A DNA stretch of 64,000 nucleotides, from contig NFUV01000001.1 of the NCBI GenBank assembly GCA_002127295.1, positions 1,736,001 to 1,800,000 of the forward strand, given 5' to 3'. The notes under the pieces were generated by a model that worked only from the letters and a program-made list of their open reading frames with translations, was not told where the DNA came from and did not search any database. Within the stretch, counting starts at the first letter, position 1. Every line of letters starts with the position of its first letter. Below, in pieces: positions 8,397-16,793 of the stretch. The position numbers and the translations under genes are program-made. The stretch is from Chitinophagaceae bacterium IBVUCB2 (GTDB taxonomy: Bacteria > Bacteroidota > Bacteroidia > Chitinophagales > Chitinophagaceae).

Positions 8397-9770
8397 TTAA
8401 AATGATTTTGTATCAGTAGCGAATCGCATAAGCTTTGGACACTCTTTCCCTGTTTCAGCATCTATCATTATATAATAGGTTGGCACTTTTGCCTGGAGCC
8501 ACTTATCAAGTGTTTTGTTTTTCTTTTCTTCCAAAGCGAACTGAGATATCTTACTGTAATCATCCTGTAAGTTCATACGATGTGGTTCCGAACGGGATTT
8601 TAAGTAAACAATTCTTACTCCTTTTTTTGCCTGCTCATCAGTAAAAGGAGTCGGCTGAGATATATCTCCTATTTTCATTTTGGCTAACATAGCTACCATG
8701 TCTTTATCCAGGGCATCAATAGTAACATATGAAGATCCGTCTCTTCCGGTAACACAAGGCCCGGCAAATTTAACTGCATCGTCATCACTGTATCTTCCTG
8801 CTGCTTCGTTGAAACCGATAGTACCAGCAACAACTTTTGAACGTACGGTGTCTAATTTGCTGATCGTTTGTTTTATTTCATCATCCGTTACAGGTGGTAT
8901 ACGAAGAATATGACGAACAATGGCATCATCACCATTACGTTCAACCATCTGGATAATATGATAACCAAATTTTGATTTTACCGGTGCTGATATTTCACCT
9001 TCCTTTAAGCGGAAAGCCGTAGACATAAAAATAGGATCCCAGCTCTTTTCATTCCGGTTTAACTGGTACTGGCCACCCCGATCTTTGCTGCCCGGGTCTT
9101 CAGAAACTTTTTTTGCCAACTGATCAAACGTAGCAAGTTTTGACTCGACTTGTTTTTTATAATTATTCATTTCCCCGATAATGTACTGCTCCAAATCACG
9201 GGAAGCTTTGGGATAAATAATGATCTGGCAGATCTCCAACTCAGATTCATAAAAGGGTAAGCTGTCTTTAGGAATTTTATCAAAAAAAGCTTTTACTTCA
9301 TTGGGAGTTATCCTGGTACCACCCACAATTTTTTGTTGCATAGCAGAAGCAAGCTTTTGTTCTTTCACCGATTCTCTTGCATCATCTTTAATCTGGTAGA
9401 TAGTTTTACCAGCTACTTCTTCCAGCGCCTCTTGTGTACCTAACTGATTAATATAATACCGGATTTTTTGATCGAGTTCTGCTTCCACTTCTTCGTCACT
9501 TACAGGTAATGAATCTTTTTCTGCCTGTAGCATTAATACTTTGGAAACAACTGCCTGTTCCATTAATAAGCATTGAGCATCATCAGGAACAGTACCACCC
9601 TGGCGGGCAATATCTGCTATAGAGTTTTTAATATCGGATTGCAGAATAATCCTGTCGCCTACAATAGCCGCAATTTTATCAGCAACTATTTTTTTGGCCT
9701 GCGATTGTGCAATAGCGGTTACGCTAAACAATAAAAAGCAGATAGTCAATATTCTCTTTGTATAACGCAT
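8397..9770 (-). CDS. SurA-like periplasmic peptidyl-prolyl isomerase
   Basis: About 457 residues from the ATG at 9770. That start gives a clean signal peptide (MRYTKRILTICFLLF ... AIAQ); the upstream in-frame ATG at 9827 would precede the likely -7 element TACTTTTG (minus strand of 9776-9783). After a SurA-type N-terminal helical chaperone domain (DKIAAIVGDRIILQSDI) there are two parvulin domains, the first ending GYHIIQMVERNGD near residue 280 and the second starting DAIVRHILRIPP. The protein should assist folding of outer-membrane beta-barrels in the periplasm. It is transcribed alone, with a terminator at 8352-8383. Confidence 0.88.
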   Translation of the reverse strand: MRYTKRILTICFLLFSVTAIAQSQAKKIVADKIAAIVGDRIILQSDIKNSIADIARQGGTVPDDAQCLLMEQAVVSKVLMLQAEKDSLPVSDEEVEAELDQKIRYYINQLGTQEALEEVAGKTIYQIKDDARESVKEQKLASAMQQKIVGGTRITPNEVKAFFDKIPKDSLPFYESELEICQIIIYPKASRDLEQYIIGEMNNYKKQVESKLATFDQLAKKVSEDPGSKDRGGQYQLNRNEKSWDPIFMSTAFRLKEGEISAPVKSKFGYHIIQMVERNGDDAIVRHILRIPPVTDDEIKQTISKLDTVRSKVVAGTIGFNEAAGRYSDDDAVKFAGPCVTGRDGSSYVTIDALDKDMVAMLAKMKIGDISQPTPFTDEQAKKGVRIVYLKSRSEPHRMNLQDDYSKISQFALEEKKNKTLDKWLQAKVPTYYIMIDAETGKECPKLMRFATDTKSF

Positions 9771-9900
9771 AAGTTCAAAAGTACTTTTCCTGCTAAAAAC
9801 AGGGATAGATTGAGAAGTATTTAACAAAAGATTGAGAGAGGAAGTGTAAAGTATGAGCCCTTAAATAGAGCTTTCCTTCATGTTCTTTGATTCTTGCTCC

Positions 9901-12819
9901 TTATAGAGTTCTTTTAACTTCCTCTACTTCGTAAGCTTCTACCACATCCCCTACTTTATAATCACTAAAATTTTTAATTGTTAATCCGCATTCCATACCC
10001 GACAACACCTCTTTTGCATCATCTTTAAAGCGTTTCAGCGAACCCAATTCTGCACTGGCGCCTTCGCCGGAAGGATATGTAACGATACCATCTCTGATAA
10101 GGCGGACTTTCGAATCTCTCTTAATCTTACCATCCAGCACCACACACCCTGCCACTGTTGCTTTATCAAATTTGAATACTTCCCTGATCTCCACGTTAGC
10201 AACAATCTTCTCTTGAACTTTCGGCTCCAACATACCTTCCATTGCACTCTTCACTTCTTCAATAGCATTGTAGATGATAGAGTACATCTTTATTTCAATA
10301 CCTGCATTGTCTGCCAGTTTAGATGCCTGTAATGATGGACGAACGTTGAATGCAATAACGATGGCATCGGACGCTTCTGCCAATACAATATCACTTTCAT
10401 TTATCTGTCCTACACCTTTGTGTATTACGCTTACCAATATTTCTGGTGTAGATAATTTTTGCAAAGAATCACTCAATGCTTCTACAGAACCATCCACGTC
10501 ACCCTTAATGATAACTTTCAATTCCTTGAAGCTACCCAATGCAAGACGACGACCGATTTCATCCAGTGTAATATGCTTCTTGGTTCTGATACCCTGCTCT
10601 CTTAATATTTGTGCACGGCGATTAGCAATTTCTTTTGCTTCTGCTTCATCAGCATACACTTTGAATTTTTCACCTGCTTGTGGTGCACCATTCAATCCTA
10701 ATACTACCGCTGGTGCAGATGGCCCTGCTTTATCTTCTTTTTTATTTCTTTCGTTGAAGAGAGCTTTTACACGACCAAAATATTGTCCGCTCACTATCAG
10801 ATCACCCGGCTTCAATGTTCCGTTTTCTACCAGTAAGGTTGCAACGAATCCACGGCCTTTATCTAATGATGCTTCAATGATGGTGCCTGTAGCTTCCTTG
10901 TGGGGATTTGCTTTCAGGTTCAACATTTCTGCTTCGAGTAATATTTTTTCCAACAGTTTATCTACGTTCAATCCGCTCTTGGCTGCCAACTCCTGGTTTT
11001 GGAATTTACCGCCCCATTCTTCTACCAAAATATTCATTTGGGAAAGTTGCTCGTAAATTTTGGTTGGATTAGCACCGTCTTTATCAATTTTATTTACTGC
11101 AAATATCATTGGCACATTCGCTGCCTGTGCATGGCTGATAGCTTCACGGGTTTGTGGCATCACTGCATCATCCGCTGCAATTACAATTACAGCAATGTCA
11201 GTAACCTTGGCACCTCTTGCTCTCATCGCCGTAAACGCTTCGTGACCGGGAGTATCAAGGAATGTAATTTCTTTTTGATTTGGTAAAGTAACCTGGTACG
11301 CACCGATGTGCTGGGTAATACCTCCCGCCTCACCCGCAACTACGCTGGCACTGCGGATATAATCGAGTAATGAAGTTTTACCATGGTCAACGTGGCCCAT
11401 GATAGTTACAATTGGCGAACGGAATTCCAAGTCCTCTTCATTGTCATCCTCATCATCTTCCTCCATTTCCATTTGCTTCTCCATGTTGATGAACTCAACA
11501 TCATAACCAAATTCGCTTGCTACCAATTCAATCACCTCTGCATCCAAACGCTGGTTGATCGACACCATGATACCAAGACTCATACACTTGCTGATAACTT
11601 CTGCAAAGCTTACATCCATCAGGCTAGCTAATTCGCTTACACTGATAAACTCAGTAACCTGCAACTTATTATCATCGCCAATGTTTCCTTGTGCATCTGC
11701 AGCTTCTTGTCTTTTTTCCCGGCGCTGTCTTGCTTTAAGACCTTTACCACCACGGGCACCACCGCCGGCAAGTTTGGCTTGCGTTTCTTTTATCTTTTCC
11801 TGAATTTCTTTTGAGTCAATTAATTTATCTTCTCTTCGACCAGCACCTATACCAGGGCCAGTAGGTCTGCGATTGCCACCGCCGGTGTTGCCACCACGGC
11901 CACGGTTAAAATTACCAGGACCACCAGAGCCGCCACCTTGTCTTCTATCACCGCTGCCGCCTGCAGTATCCTTATTGATAAATATTTCCCTTTTTACTTC
12001 CTTTTTCTCAATAGGAATACGCTTTCTTTTTTTCTTTTCTTCTTTTACAGGTCTTGTATCATTATTAACCGGAAGGTCAATTTTCCCAAGTATTTTAGGT
12101 CCTGTTAGTTTTTCAACTTCAATATTTTCAATTACTGCTGGCCCTTCTTCTGTTACAGCTTCTTCTTTTACAGCAACAACTTCTTCAACTGGTTTTGATA
12201 CTACTTGTTCTTCTTCCTCTTTCTTTTTCGCTTTTGCCTTAACAGGTTTTCCTTCTTCAACTGGTTTTGCTGCTACAGGCTCCGACTCCTCTTTCTTTAA
12301 CTTAATAATTTTCTTCGGTCTTGTAGAAGAGTCAATTGCAGACAGATCAATTTTCTTAATCACTTTAGGGCCTTCAACTTCAGGAGTTTCTACTCTTACT
12401 ACCTCTTCTTTCTTTTCTTCCTTTTTCTCTTCTTCCTTTGAAGACTCTTCTTTGACAGGCTTTGCTTTTTCTTCCACCACTACAGGAACTTCTTCTACTA
12501 CAACCGGCTTTGGTTCTTCTTTTTTAACCGCTTTAGCTTTTTCTTCCTTTTTAAAACTTATCTCTTCATCTTCTTTTTTCTTTTTTGCCTCAGCGGAAGC
12601 TCCTTTTGGTAAATCTACCTGGTCGCTTTTTATTTTAGCTGCTTTATCGCTGGAGAACTCCTGCTGCAATGAACGGTACATGTCTTCCGTCAGTTTTGAC
12701 GTAGGCTTCAGTTCATCTTTAGGAAAACCTTTCCCAATCAGGAAATCAATAATGGTGTCCTGTCCAACGTTAAATTCTTTTGCCGCTGCTAATAATCTCG
12801 GAAGTTTTAATTCTGCCAT
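9901..12819 (-). CDS. infB: Translation initiation factor IF-2
   Basis: A 972-residue IF-2. The N-terminal 350 residues are a Lys/Glu/Val-rich low-complexity stretch followed by a Gly/Arg-rich segment (about 285-330), as usual for long Bacteroidetes IF-2. The GTPase domain has G1 GHVDHGKT near 475, G3 DTPGHEAF and G4 NKID. The C-terminal domains bind initiator tRNA. It delivers fMet-tRNA to the 30S subunit. It is the last gene of the rimP-nusA-infB operon on the minus strand. The low-complexity N-terminus produces a long antisense open frame that is not a gene. Confidence 0.97.
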   Translation of the reverse strand: MAELKLPRLLAAAKEFNVGQDTIIDFLIGKGFPKDELKPTSKLTEDMYRSLQQEFSSDKAAKIKSDQVDLPKGASAEAKKKKEDEEISFKKEEKAKAVKKEEPKPVVVEEVPVVVEEKAKPVKEESSKEEEKKEEKKEEVVRVETPEVEGPKVIKKIDLSAIDSSTRPKKIIKLKKEESEPVAAKPVEEGKPVKAKAKKKEEEEQVVSKPVEEVVAVKEEAVTEEGPAVIENIEVEKLTGPKILGKIDLPVNNDTRPVKEEKKKRKRIPIEKKEVKREIFINKDTAGGSGDRRQGGGSGGPGNFNRGRGGNTGGGNRRPTGPGIGAGRREDKLIDSKEIQEKIKETQAKLAGGGARGGKGLKARQRREKRQEAADAQGNIGDDNKLQVTEFISVSELASLMDVSFAEVISKCMSLGIMVSINQRLDAEVIELVASEFGYDVEFINMEKQMEMEEDDEDDNEEDLEFRSPIVTIMGHVDHGKTSLLDYIRSASVVAGEAGGITQHIGAYQVTLPNQKEITFLDTPGHEAFTAMRARGAKVTDIAVIVIAADDAVMPQTREAISHAQAANVPMIFAVNKIDKDGANPTKIYEQLSQMNILVEEWGGKFQNQELAAKSGLNVDKLLEKILLEAEMLNLKANPHKEATGTIIEASLDKGRGFVATLLVENGTLKPGDLIVSGQYFGRVKALFNERNKKEDKAGPSAPAVVLGLNGAPQAGEKFKVYADEAEAKEIANRRAQILREQGIRTKKHITLDEIGRRLALGSFKELKVIIKGDVDGSVEALSDSLQKLSTPEILVSVIHKGVGQINESDIVLAEASDAIVIAFNVRPSLQASKLADNAGIEIKMYSIIYNAIEEVKSAMEGMLEPKVQEKIVANVEIREVFKFDKATVAGCVVLDGKIKRDSKVRLIRDGIVTYPSGEGASAELGSLKRFKDDAKEVLSGMECGLTIKNFSDYKVGDVVEAYEVEEVKRTL

Positions 12820-12918
12820 TAAGTTTTTTTAATTGTCAATTGCCGATTGTGAATAATTTTTTTGTTTTGGTATGCCCGCCTTACGGCAGCCAGATATTCC
12901 TTATTCACCATTCGACTA

Positions 12919-14169
12919 CTATTCTTTTTCAAACTCTTCTTTCAATATTCTTCTTATATCAGCAATTGTTTCTTTCTCCAGGTCTGTTCTTCTTTCTAAT
13001 TCTTCCGGAGTAAGATTCAACACACTGCGACCTGTATCACAACCCACTCTTTTCAATTCATCAATAATCCAGGTTTCAATCTCATCACTAAATTCTTCCA
13101 AATCAATATCAAATTCTTCTTCTTCATCTCCTTCTTTATCACGGTAAACATCCAGTTCATAACCTGTCAATTCACAGGCCAATTTAATATTAACACCCCG
13201 GCGACCGATTGCCAGAGAAACCTGGTCTGGTTTCAGGTAAACATTTGCATGTTTGCCTTCATTATCCAGTTCCATACTGGTGATTTTGGCCGGTGTCAAG
13301 GAACGTTGTATTAATAATTGGATATTACTGGTCCAATTTATTACATCAATATTTTCATTTTTCAACTCTCTCACAATTCCGTGAATCCGGCTACCTTTCA
13401 TACCTACACAAGCACCGACGGGGTCAATACGATCGTCGTAAGATTCAACTGCTACTTTAGCTCTTTCACCCGGATCTCTTACAATTTTTTTGATAACAAT
13501 TAATCCGTCAAAAATCTCCGGAACTTCTATTTCCAAAAGCTTGGCTAAAAACTCTGGTGAAGTTCGGGAAAGAATAATAACCGGACTATTATTCTTCATG
13601 TCAACTTTTTTCACAACAGCACGGGTAGTTTCGCCTTTTTTGAAGTAGTCCTGTGGTATTTGCTCACTTTTTGGCAATATCAATTCGTTACCTTCTTCAT
13701 CCAGTAACAAAATTTCTTTTTTCCATACCTGGTAAACTTCGGCACTGATAATGTCGCCAATTCTGTCACCATATTTTTTTGCTAAAACATTTTTCTTTAG
13801 GTCACTGATACGACTGGCAAGGGTTTGCTTGGCTGCCAAAATTGCCCGGCGACCAAAATCATACAAATCAATCGGCTCATATAGTTCTTCACCTACTTCA
13901 AAATCCGGTTCTATTTTTACTGCATCAGAGTATGCCACCTGTGCCAAAGGATCTTCCACCTGGCCATCTTCTACGATCATTCTGCGGCGGATAATTTCCA
14001 GGTCACCCTTTTCGGCGTTCACTATCACATCAAAATTATCATCGCTTGTGTACTTCTTGCGCAGCAAGGTTTTAAAGACGTCTTCTACCACTTTCATCAT
14101 AGTAGGGCGGTCAATATTTTCCGCTTCTTTAAAGTCCTGGAACGCATCTATCAGATTAATACTTGACAT
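12919..14169 (-). CDS. nusA: Transcription termination/antitermination factor NusA
   Basis: A 416-residue NusA. The N-terminal RNA-polymerase-binding domain (about 1-135) is followed by an S1 domain and tandem KH domains, with GACVGMKGSRIHGIVREL near 270 and SLAIGRRGVNIKLACEL near 330. The C-terminal 60 residues are acidic and lead to a short helix-hairpin-helix-like end. NusA modulates pausing, termination and antitermination. It lies between rimP (29 bases upstream) and infB in the classical order. A roughly 100-base spacer to infB holds no gene. Confidence 0.96.
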   Translation of the reverse strand: MSSINLIDAFQDFKEAENIDRPTMMKVVEDVFKTLLRKKYTSDDNFDVIVNAEKGDLEIIRRRMIVEDGQVEDPLAQVAYSDAVKIEPDFEVGEELYEPIDLYDFGRRAILAAKQTLASRISDLKKNVLAKKYGDRIGDIISAEVYQVWKKEILLLDEEGNELILPKSEQIPQDYFKKGETTRAVVKKVDMKNNSPVIILSRTSPEFLAKLLEIEVPEIFDGLIVIKKIVRDPGERAKVAVESYDDRIDPVGACVGMKGSRIHGIVRELKNENIDVINWTSNIQLLIQRSLTPAKITSMELDNEGKHANVYLKPDQVSLAIGRRGVNIKLACELTGYELDVYRDKEGDEEEEFDIDLEEFSDEIETWIIDELKRVGCDTGRSVLNLTPEELERRTDLEKETIADIRRILKEEFEKE

Positions 14170-14198
14170 AACTCATATTTTTTGATATTCGTAAGCTT

Positions 14199-14669
14199 TT
14201 AAAATTTAATTTGAATTTTAGTTGTCTTTATACCAGAAGCCGGGATACTGTGTTGCAGCGTTTCCATTTTCTTGCCTTTCCCTTTTATTTCTTCTATTAT
14301 TATTTCCTCTTCTGTAGCACTGATCAATTTGCCTTCTGTTTTATTTCCCTCTACATCCACTATTTCCACATAACGGCCAATATTTTTGACGTACTGGCGA
14401 TGTAACTTCAGGGGCTCATCTAAGCCGGGAGAAGAAACTTCAAGGGAGAAATCACCTCCGGGAAACATGGCTTCCTCCTCAATCTGTTTATACAATTTTC
14501 GATTGTATTGCACTAATTTCTCAATACTAACTCCTTGATCTCCATCTACAAACACTTTAATATTGTTAGTGGGCTTGATCTTTATTTCTACTAAAAACAG
14601 GTCTGGCTCTGTACTAATCAGTGCCTTTACTTTTTGTTCCAGTAGTTGTATTTGTGCTTCTCCGGCCAT
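14199..14669 (-). CDS. rimP: Ribosome maturation factor RimP
   Basis: A 156-residue RimP, needed for 30S subunit maturation. The family core is seen in the acidic KVFVDGDQGVSIEKL segment near residue 45 and in DFSLEVSSPGLDEPLKL near 80, which is diagnostic. I use the ATG at 14669 (MAGEAQIQLL). The frame is open to 14816, but the predicted promoter (14726-14758) and a 13-bp leader hairpin (14682-14709) lie inside that extension. First gene of rimP-nusA-infB, 29 bases ahead of nusA. Confidence 0.93.
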   Translation of the reverse strand: MAGEAQIQLLEQKVKALISTEPDLFLVEIKIKPTNNIKVFVDGDQGVSIEKLVQYNRKLYKQIEEEAMFPGGDFSLEVSSPGLDEPLKLHRQYVKNIGRYVEIVDVEGNKTEGKLISATEEEIIIEEIKGKGKKMETLQHSIPASGIKTTKIQIKF

Positions 14670-14681
14670 TTTATATAAAAG

Positions 14682-14709
14682 AAGAAGGGAACGACTTCGT
14701 TCCCTTCTT
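14682..14709 (-). promoter_or_regulatory. Perfect hairpin in the rimP-nusA-infB leader
   Basis: Two 13-base arms (14682-14694 and 14697-14709) pair perfectly around a 2-base centre. On the minus strand the hairpin begins about 10 bases after the predicted transcription start and ends 12 bases before the rimP ATG; a U-rich stretch follows its 3' arm. It could be an attenuator, a target for NusA/RimP autoregulation or an mRNA-stabilising 5' structure. Confidence 0.7.
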
Positions 14710-14725
14710 ACTGCTAATTCCGATG

Positions 14726-14758
14726 CAAATGTAAGGGAAAATACCTTTATAAGCCAAA
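14726..14758 (-). promoter_or_regulatory. Bacteroidetes-type promoter of rimP-nusA-infB
   Basis: On the minus strand, TTTG (14755-14758) and TACATTTG (14726-14733) are spaced 21 bases apart, matching the Bacteroidetes -33/-7 consensus. Transcription would start near 14719 and give a leader of about 50 bases. Confidence 0.65.
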
Positions 14759-14846
14759 TATTAAGGCCGGAAAAACGAAGGTTAAAATTCGGTGAGCTTT
14801 GAACTATTGTCGGCAAAGAAAAAAATGGCAGGGCTATCTTTGCCTT

Positions 14847-15086
14847 ATGAAATATGTTTTATTCGCCATACTGGCTTACATATTATACCAGTTCATTTTT
14901 AAACTGGTGATACCCGTTTATATGGCAACCCGCAAAATCAAAAAAGGGTTTAGAGAAATGCAGAGTAAAATGCAGGAGCAGCAGATGAACCAGCAACAGG
15001 GATTTAATACGCAGCCCTCTTCGCCCCAACCACAGCCGAAAACAAAAACTGGTGATTATATAGACTTTGAAGAAGTAAGATCGTAA
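14847..15086 (+). CDS. DUF4834-like small membrane protein
   Basis: A 79-residue protein from the ATG at 14847. One hydrophobic helix (about residues 2-25, with YILYQFIFKLVIPVY) is followed by a basic amphipathic stretch, a Gln-rich low-complexity region and the end DYIDFEEVRS. Hydrophobic start, KKGFREMQ and a final acidic DYIDFEE motif match the DUF4834 family of Bacteroidetes, of unknown function. A TATCTTTG -7 element at 14835-14842 lies directly before the ATG, suggesting an almost leaderless transcript and excluding the upstream ATG at 14799. It is divergent from rimP. Confidence 0.75.
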   Translation: MKYVLFAILAYILYQFIFKLVIPVYMATRKIKKGFREMQSKMQEQQMNQQQGFNTQPSSPQPQPKTKTGDYIDFEEVRS

Positions 15087-15109
15087 TTTATAATGCCGGT
15101 TGTAATTTA

Positions 15110-15913
15110 TTACTTTTTAGAACGATTCCTTACAATATCGAAAAGCAGTTCCGGCTCATTCGTGGTAATATAATGGAACCCTTTATCGAGTAACAGGTTC
15201 ATTTCAGCAGCATCATTAACAGTCCAGGCATTTAAGATCAGTTTTTCTTTTTTTGCCTCGTCTGCCCAGGTCGGTTGTTTTTTAAAAACAGAAAAATGAT
15301 AATCCAGTCCCGTCATTTTATCTTTCTTTAACTGCGTAGGTTCTACATCACCTTTTAAATACTGTGTGGAAGCCTTGGGGTCTATTTCAATTATTCTTTT
15401 TAATATCTCATAATCAAAACTGATATAGGCCGACATAGCAGTTGCATTTAATTCTTTTACTAATTGCACTACTCTTGTTGCGACTATTCTTCCTCTATCA
15501 ACACTAATAGTGGAAGGTTTTATTTCCAACACCAGCATGGTTTGATTGTTATCTTCCAAACCAGCCAACAGATATTCTCTCAACGTAGGAATTTTTTCCC
15601 CGTTAGAAAGTTTGAAAGCCAGCAAATCTGCATAGTTTGTTTTCTCTATAGTCAACTTATTATAATGCGGGTCATGATTAATAACGATTGAATCATCTGC
15701 TGTCATCCATATATCAAATTCAGAACCAGTACAACCAAGACGGATTGCTTCTTTTAATGAGGCAATAGAGTTTTCCGGTAATTTATTTTTCTTCCATGCG
15801 CCACGATGGGCAATCACAGGATTATCAGCAAACTTAACAACAGATGTACTTTTTTGAGAAGTAGTACAAGATGAAAGTATAATTATGTATGTAGCCAGGA
15901 ATAAATTCTTCAT
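15110..15913 (-). CDS. Glycerophosphodiester phosphodiesterase lipoprotein
   Basis: A 267-residue GDPD-family enzyme with a lipoprotein leader (ILSSC lipobox, Cys16). The family residues are present: AHRG near 35, PENS near 47, the metal ligands in GSEFDIWMT near 65 and the VINHD histidine near 78. It should split glycerophosphodiesters into glycerol-3-phosphate and an alcohol, in the periplasm or at the outer membrane. It is the most distal gene of a long minus-strand run of glycan-degrading genes, 65 bases after the esterase. That setting raises the possibility that it removes phosphoglycerol groups from a glycan (inference); phospholipid-derived substrates are the conventional alternative. 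Confidence 0.88.
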   Translation of the reverse strand: MKNLFLATYIIILSSCTTSQKSTSVVKFADNPVIAHRGAWKKNKLPENSIASLKEAIRLGCTGSEFDIWMTADDSIVINHDPHYNKLTIEKTNYADLLAFKLSNGEKIPTLREYLLAGLEDNNQTMLVLEIKPSTISVDRGRIVATRVVQLVKELNATAMSAYISFDYEILKRIIEIDPKASTQYLKGDVEPTQLKKDKMTGLDYHFSVFKKQPTWADEAKKEKLILNAWTVNDAAEMNLLLDKGFHYITTNEPELLFDIVRNRSKK

Positions 15914-15978
15914 GTATGAGATTTGTTATTCGCCGTAAAAATAGTTGGGATTCGTTACAAAAATCGACAATGAATATT

Positions 15979-16758
15979 TTATTTCCGTTGTGAAAATAAC
16001 CAGTCCAGCAACCCTGGTTCTGCAAATGCCGGGTCCCAGCTATTGTGGTTTGCGTTGGGATATAATGTAAACTTCACCGAAATTTTTTTTGCTTTCATGG
16101 CTTCTACCATATTTTGTGAGAGAGATGGCGGTACTACATCATCTTTCCCGCCATGAAAAACCCACCATTTGGTTTTCTTCAGCTTTGAAGCGGTAGCAAC
16201 ATTGGCCCCACCACAAATAGGAATTGCCGCTGCGAATAATTTTGGATTTCGTCTTACCATTTCAAATGTACCCATACCACCCATAGAAAGACCGCCAACA
16301 TAAATTTGTTTTTTTGCGATTGGATAGATTTTAATAATCGTTGCTAATAATTCTTGCGCCAGTTTCATTGATTTTGTTGGTTCGCCTTCTTCCTGAAATA
16401 AAAATGTTCTCTTCCCACTCTCCATCTTAAACTCTACATTGCTCCAGAAACTATTGGTAGCACATTGAGGAAAAACAATGATCGCAGGATACTTTTTCCT
16501 GTTTTCATCTTTCAAAAACATTTTTGCACCATGTACTAATTGCTTTTCATTATCATTTCCTCTTTCGCCGGCGCCATGCAAAAAAAATACCAGTGGATAC
16601 TTTTTTGATGCGTCATAATTTTCAGGCAGCAATAAGCGATAGGGTAAGGTATCTCCATTTTGAACAAACCAATGCTTTTCAAACAAGGCCAAATCCTGTG
16701 CCTTGCATTGGTAGCATAATAAATGAATAGCGAATAGAAATAATATTTTTTTAATCAT
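15979..16758 (-). CDS. Secreted CE1/PHB-depolymerase-like alpha/beta hydrolase
   Basis: A 259-residue secreted alpha/beta hydrolase. After a signal peptide (about residues 1-20) come the oxyanion segment PLVFFLHGAGERG near 55, the nucleophile motif GGLSMGGMG with the serine near 155, an Asp in HGGKDDVVPP near 200, and the catalytic histidine in NANHNSWD near 240. It resembles the feruloyl/acetyl-esterase type often found next to glycoside hydrolases. A role removing ester groups such as succinyl or acetyl from the imported glycan fits the locus, but substrate cannot be read from sequence. It is 35 bases downstream of the GH3 gene. Confidence 0.85.
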   Translation of the reverse strand: MIKKILFLFAIHLLCYQCKAQDLALFEKHWFVQNGDTLPYRLLLPENYDASKKYPLVFFLHGAGERGNDNEKQLVHGAKMFLKDENRKKYPAIIVFPQCATNSFWSNVEFKMESGKRTFLFQEEGEPTKSMKLAQELLATIIKIYPIAKKQIYVGGLSMGGMGTFEMVRRNPKLFAAAIPICGGANVATASKLKKTKWWVFHGGKDDVVPPSLSQNMVEAMKAKKISVKFTLYPNANHNSWDPAFAEPGLLDWLFSQRK

Positions 16759-16793
16759 AAAAAATGAATAAAGGAGCGATTAATTTTTGATTA

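Noticed and set aside
10274-11056. 260-codon plus-strand open frame
   Set aside because: Antisense to the conserved GTPase and C-terminal domains of IF-2; no protein-like features.
11873-12832. 319-codon plus-strand open frame
   Set aside because: It is antisense to the low-complexity Lys/Glu-rich N-terminus of IF-2; its Ser/Thr/Phe-rich product is what such codons give on the opposite strand.
14670-14816. 49-residue N-terminal extension of RimP
   Set aside because: It contains the predicted promoter and leader hairpin and is not RimP-like.
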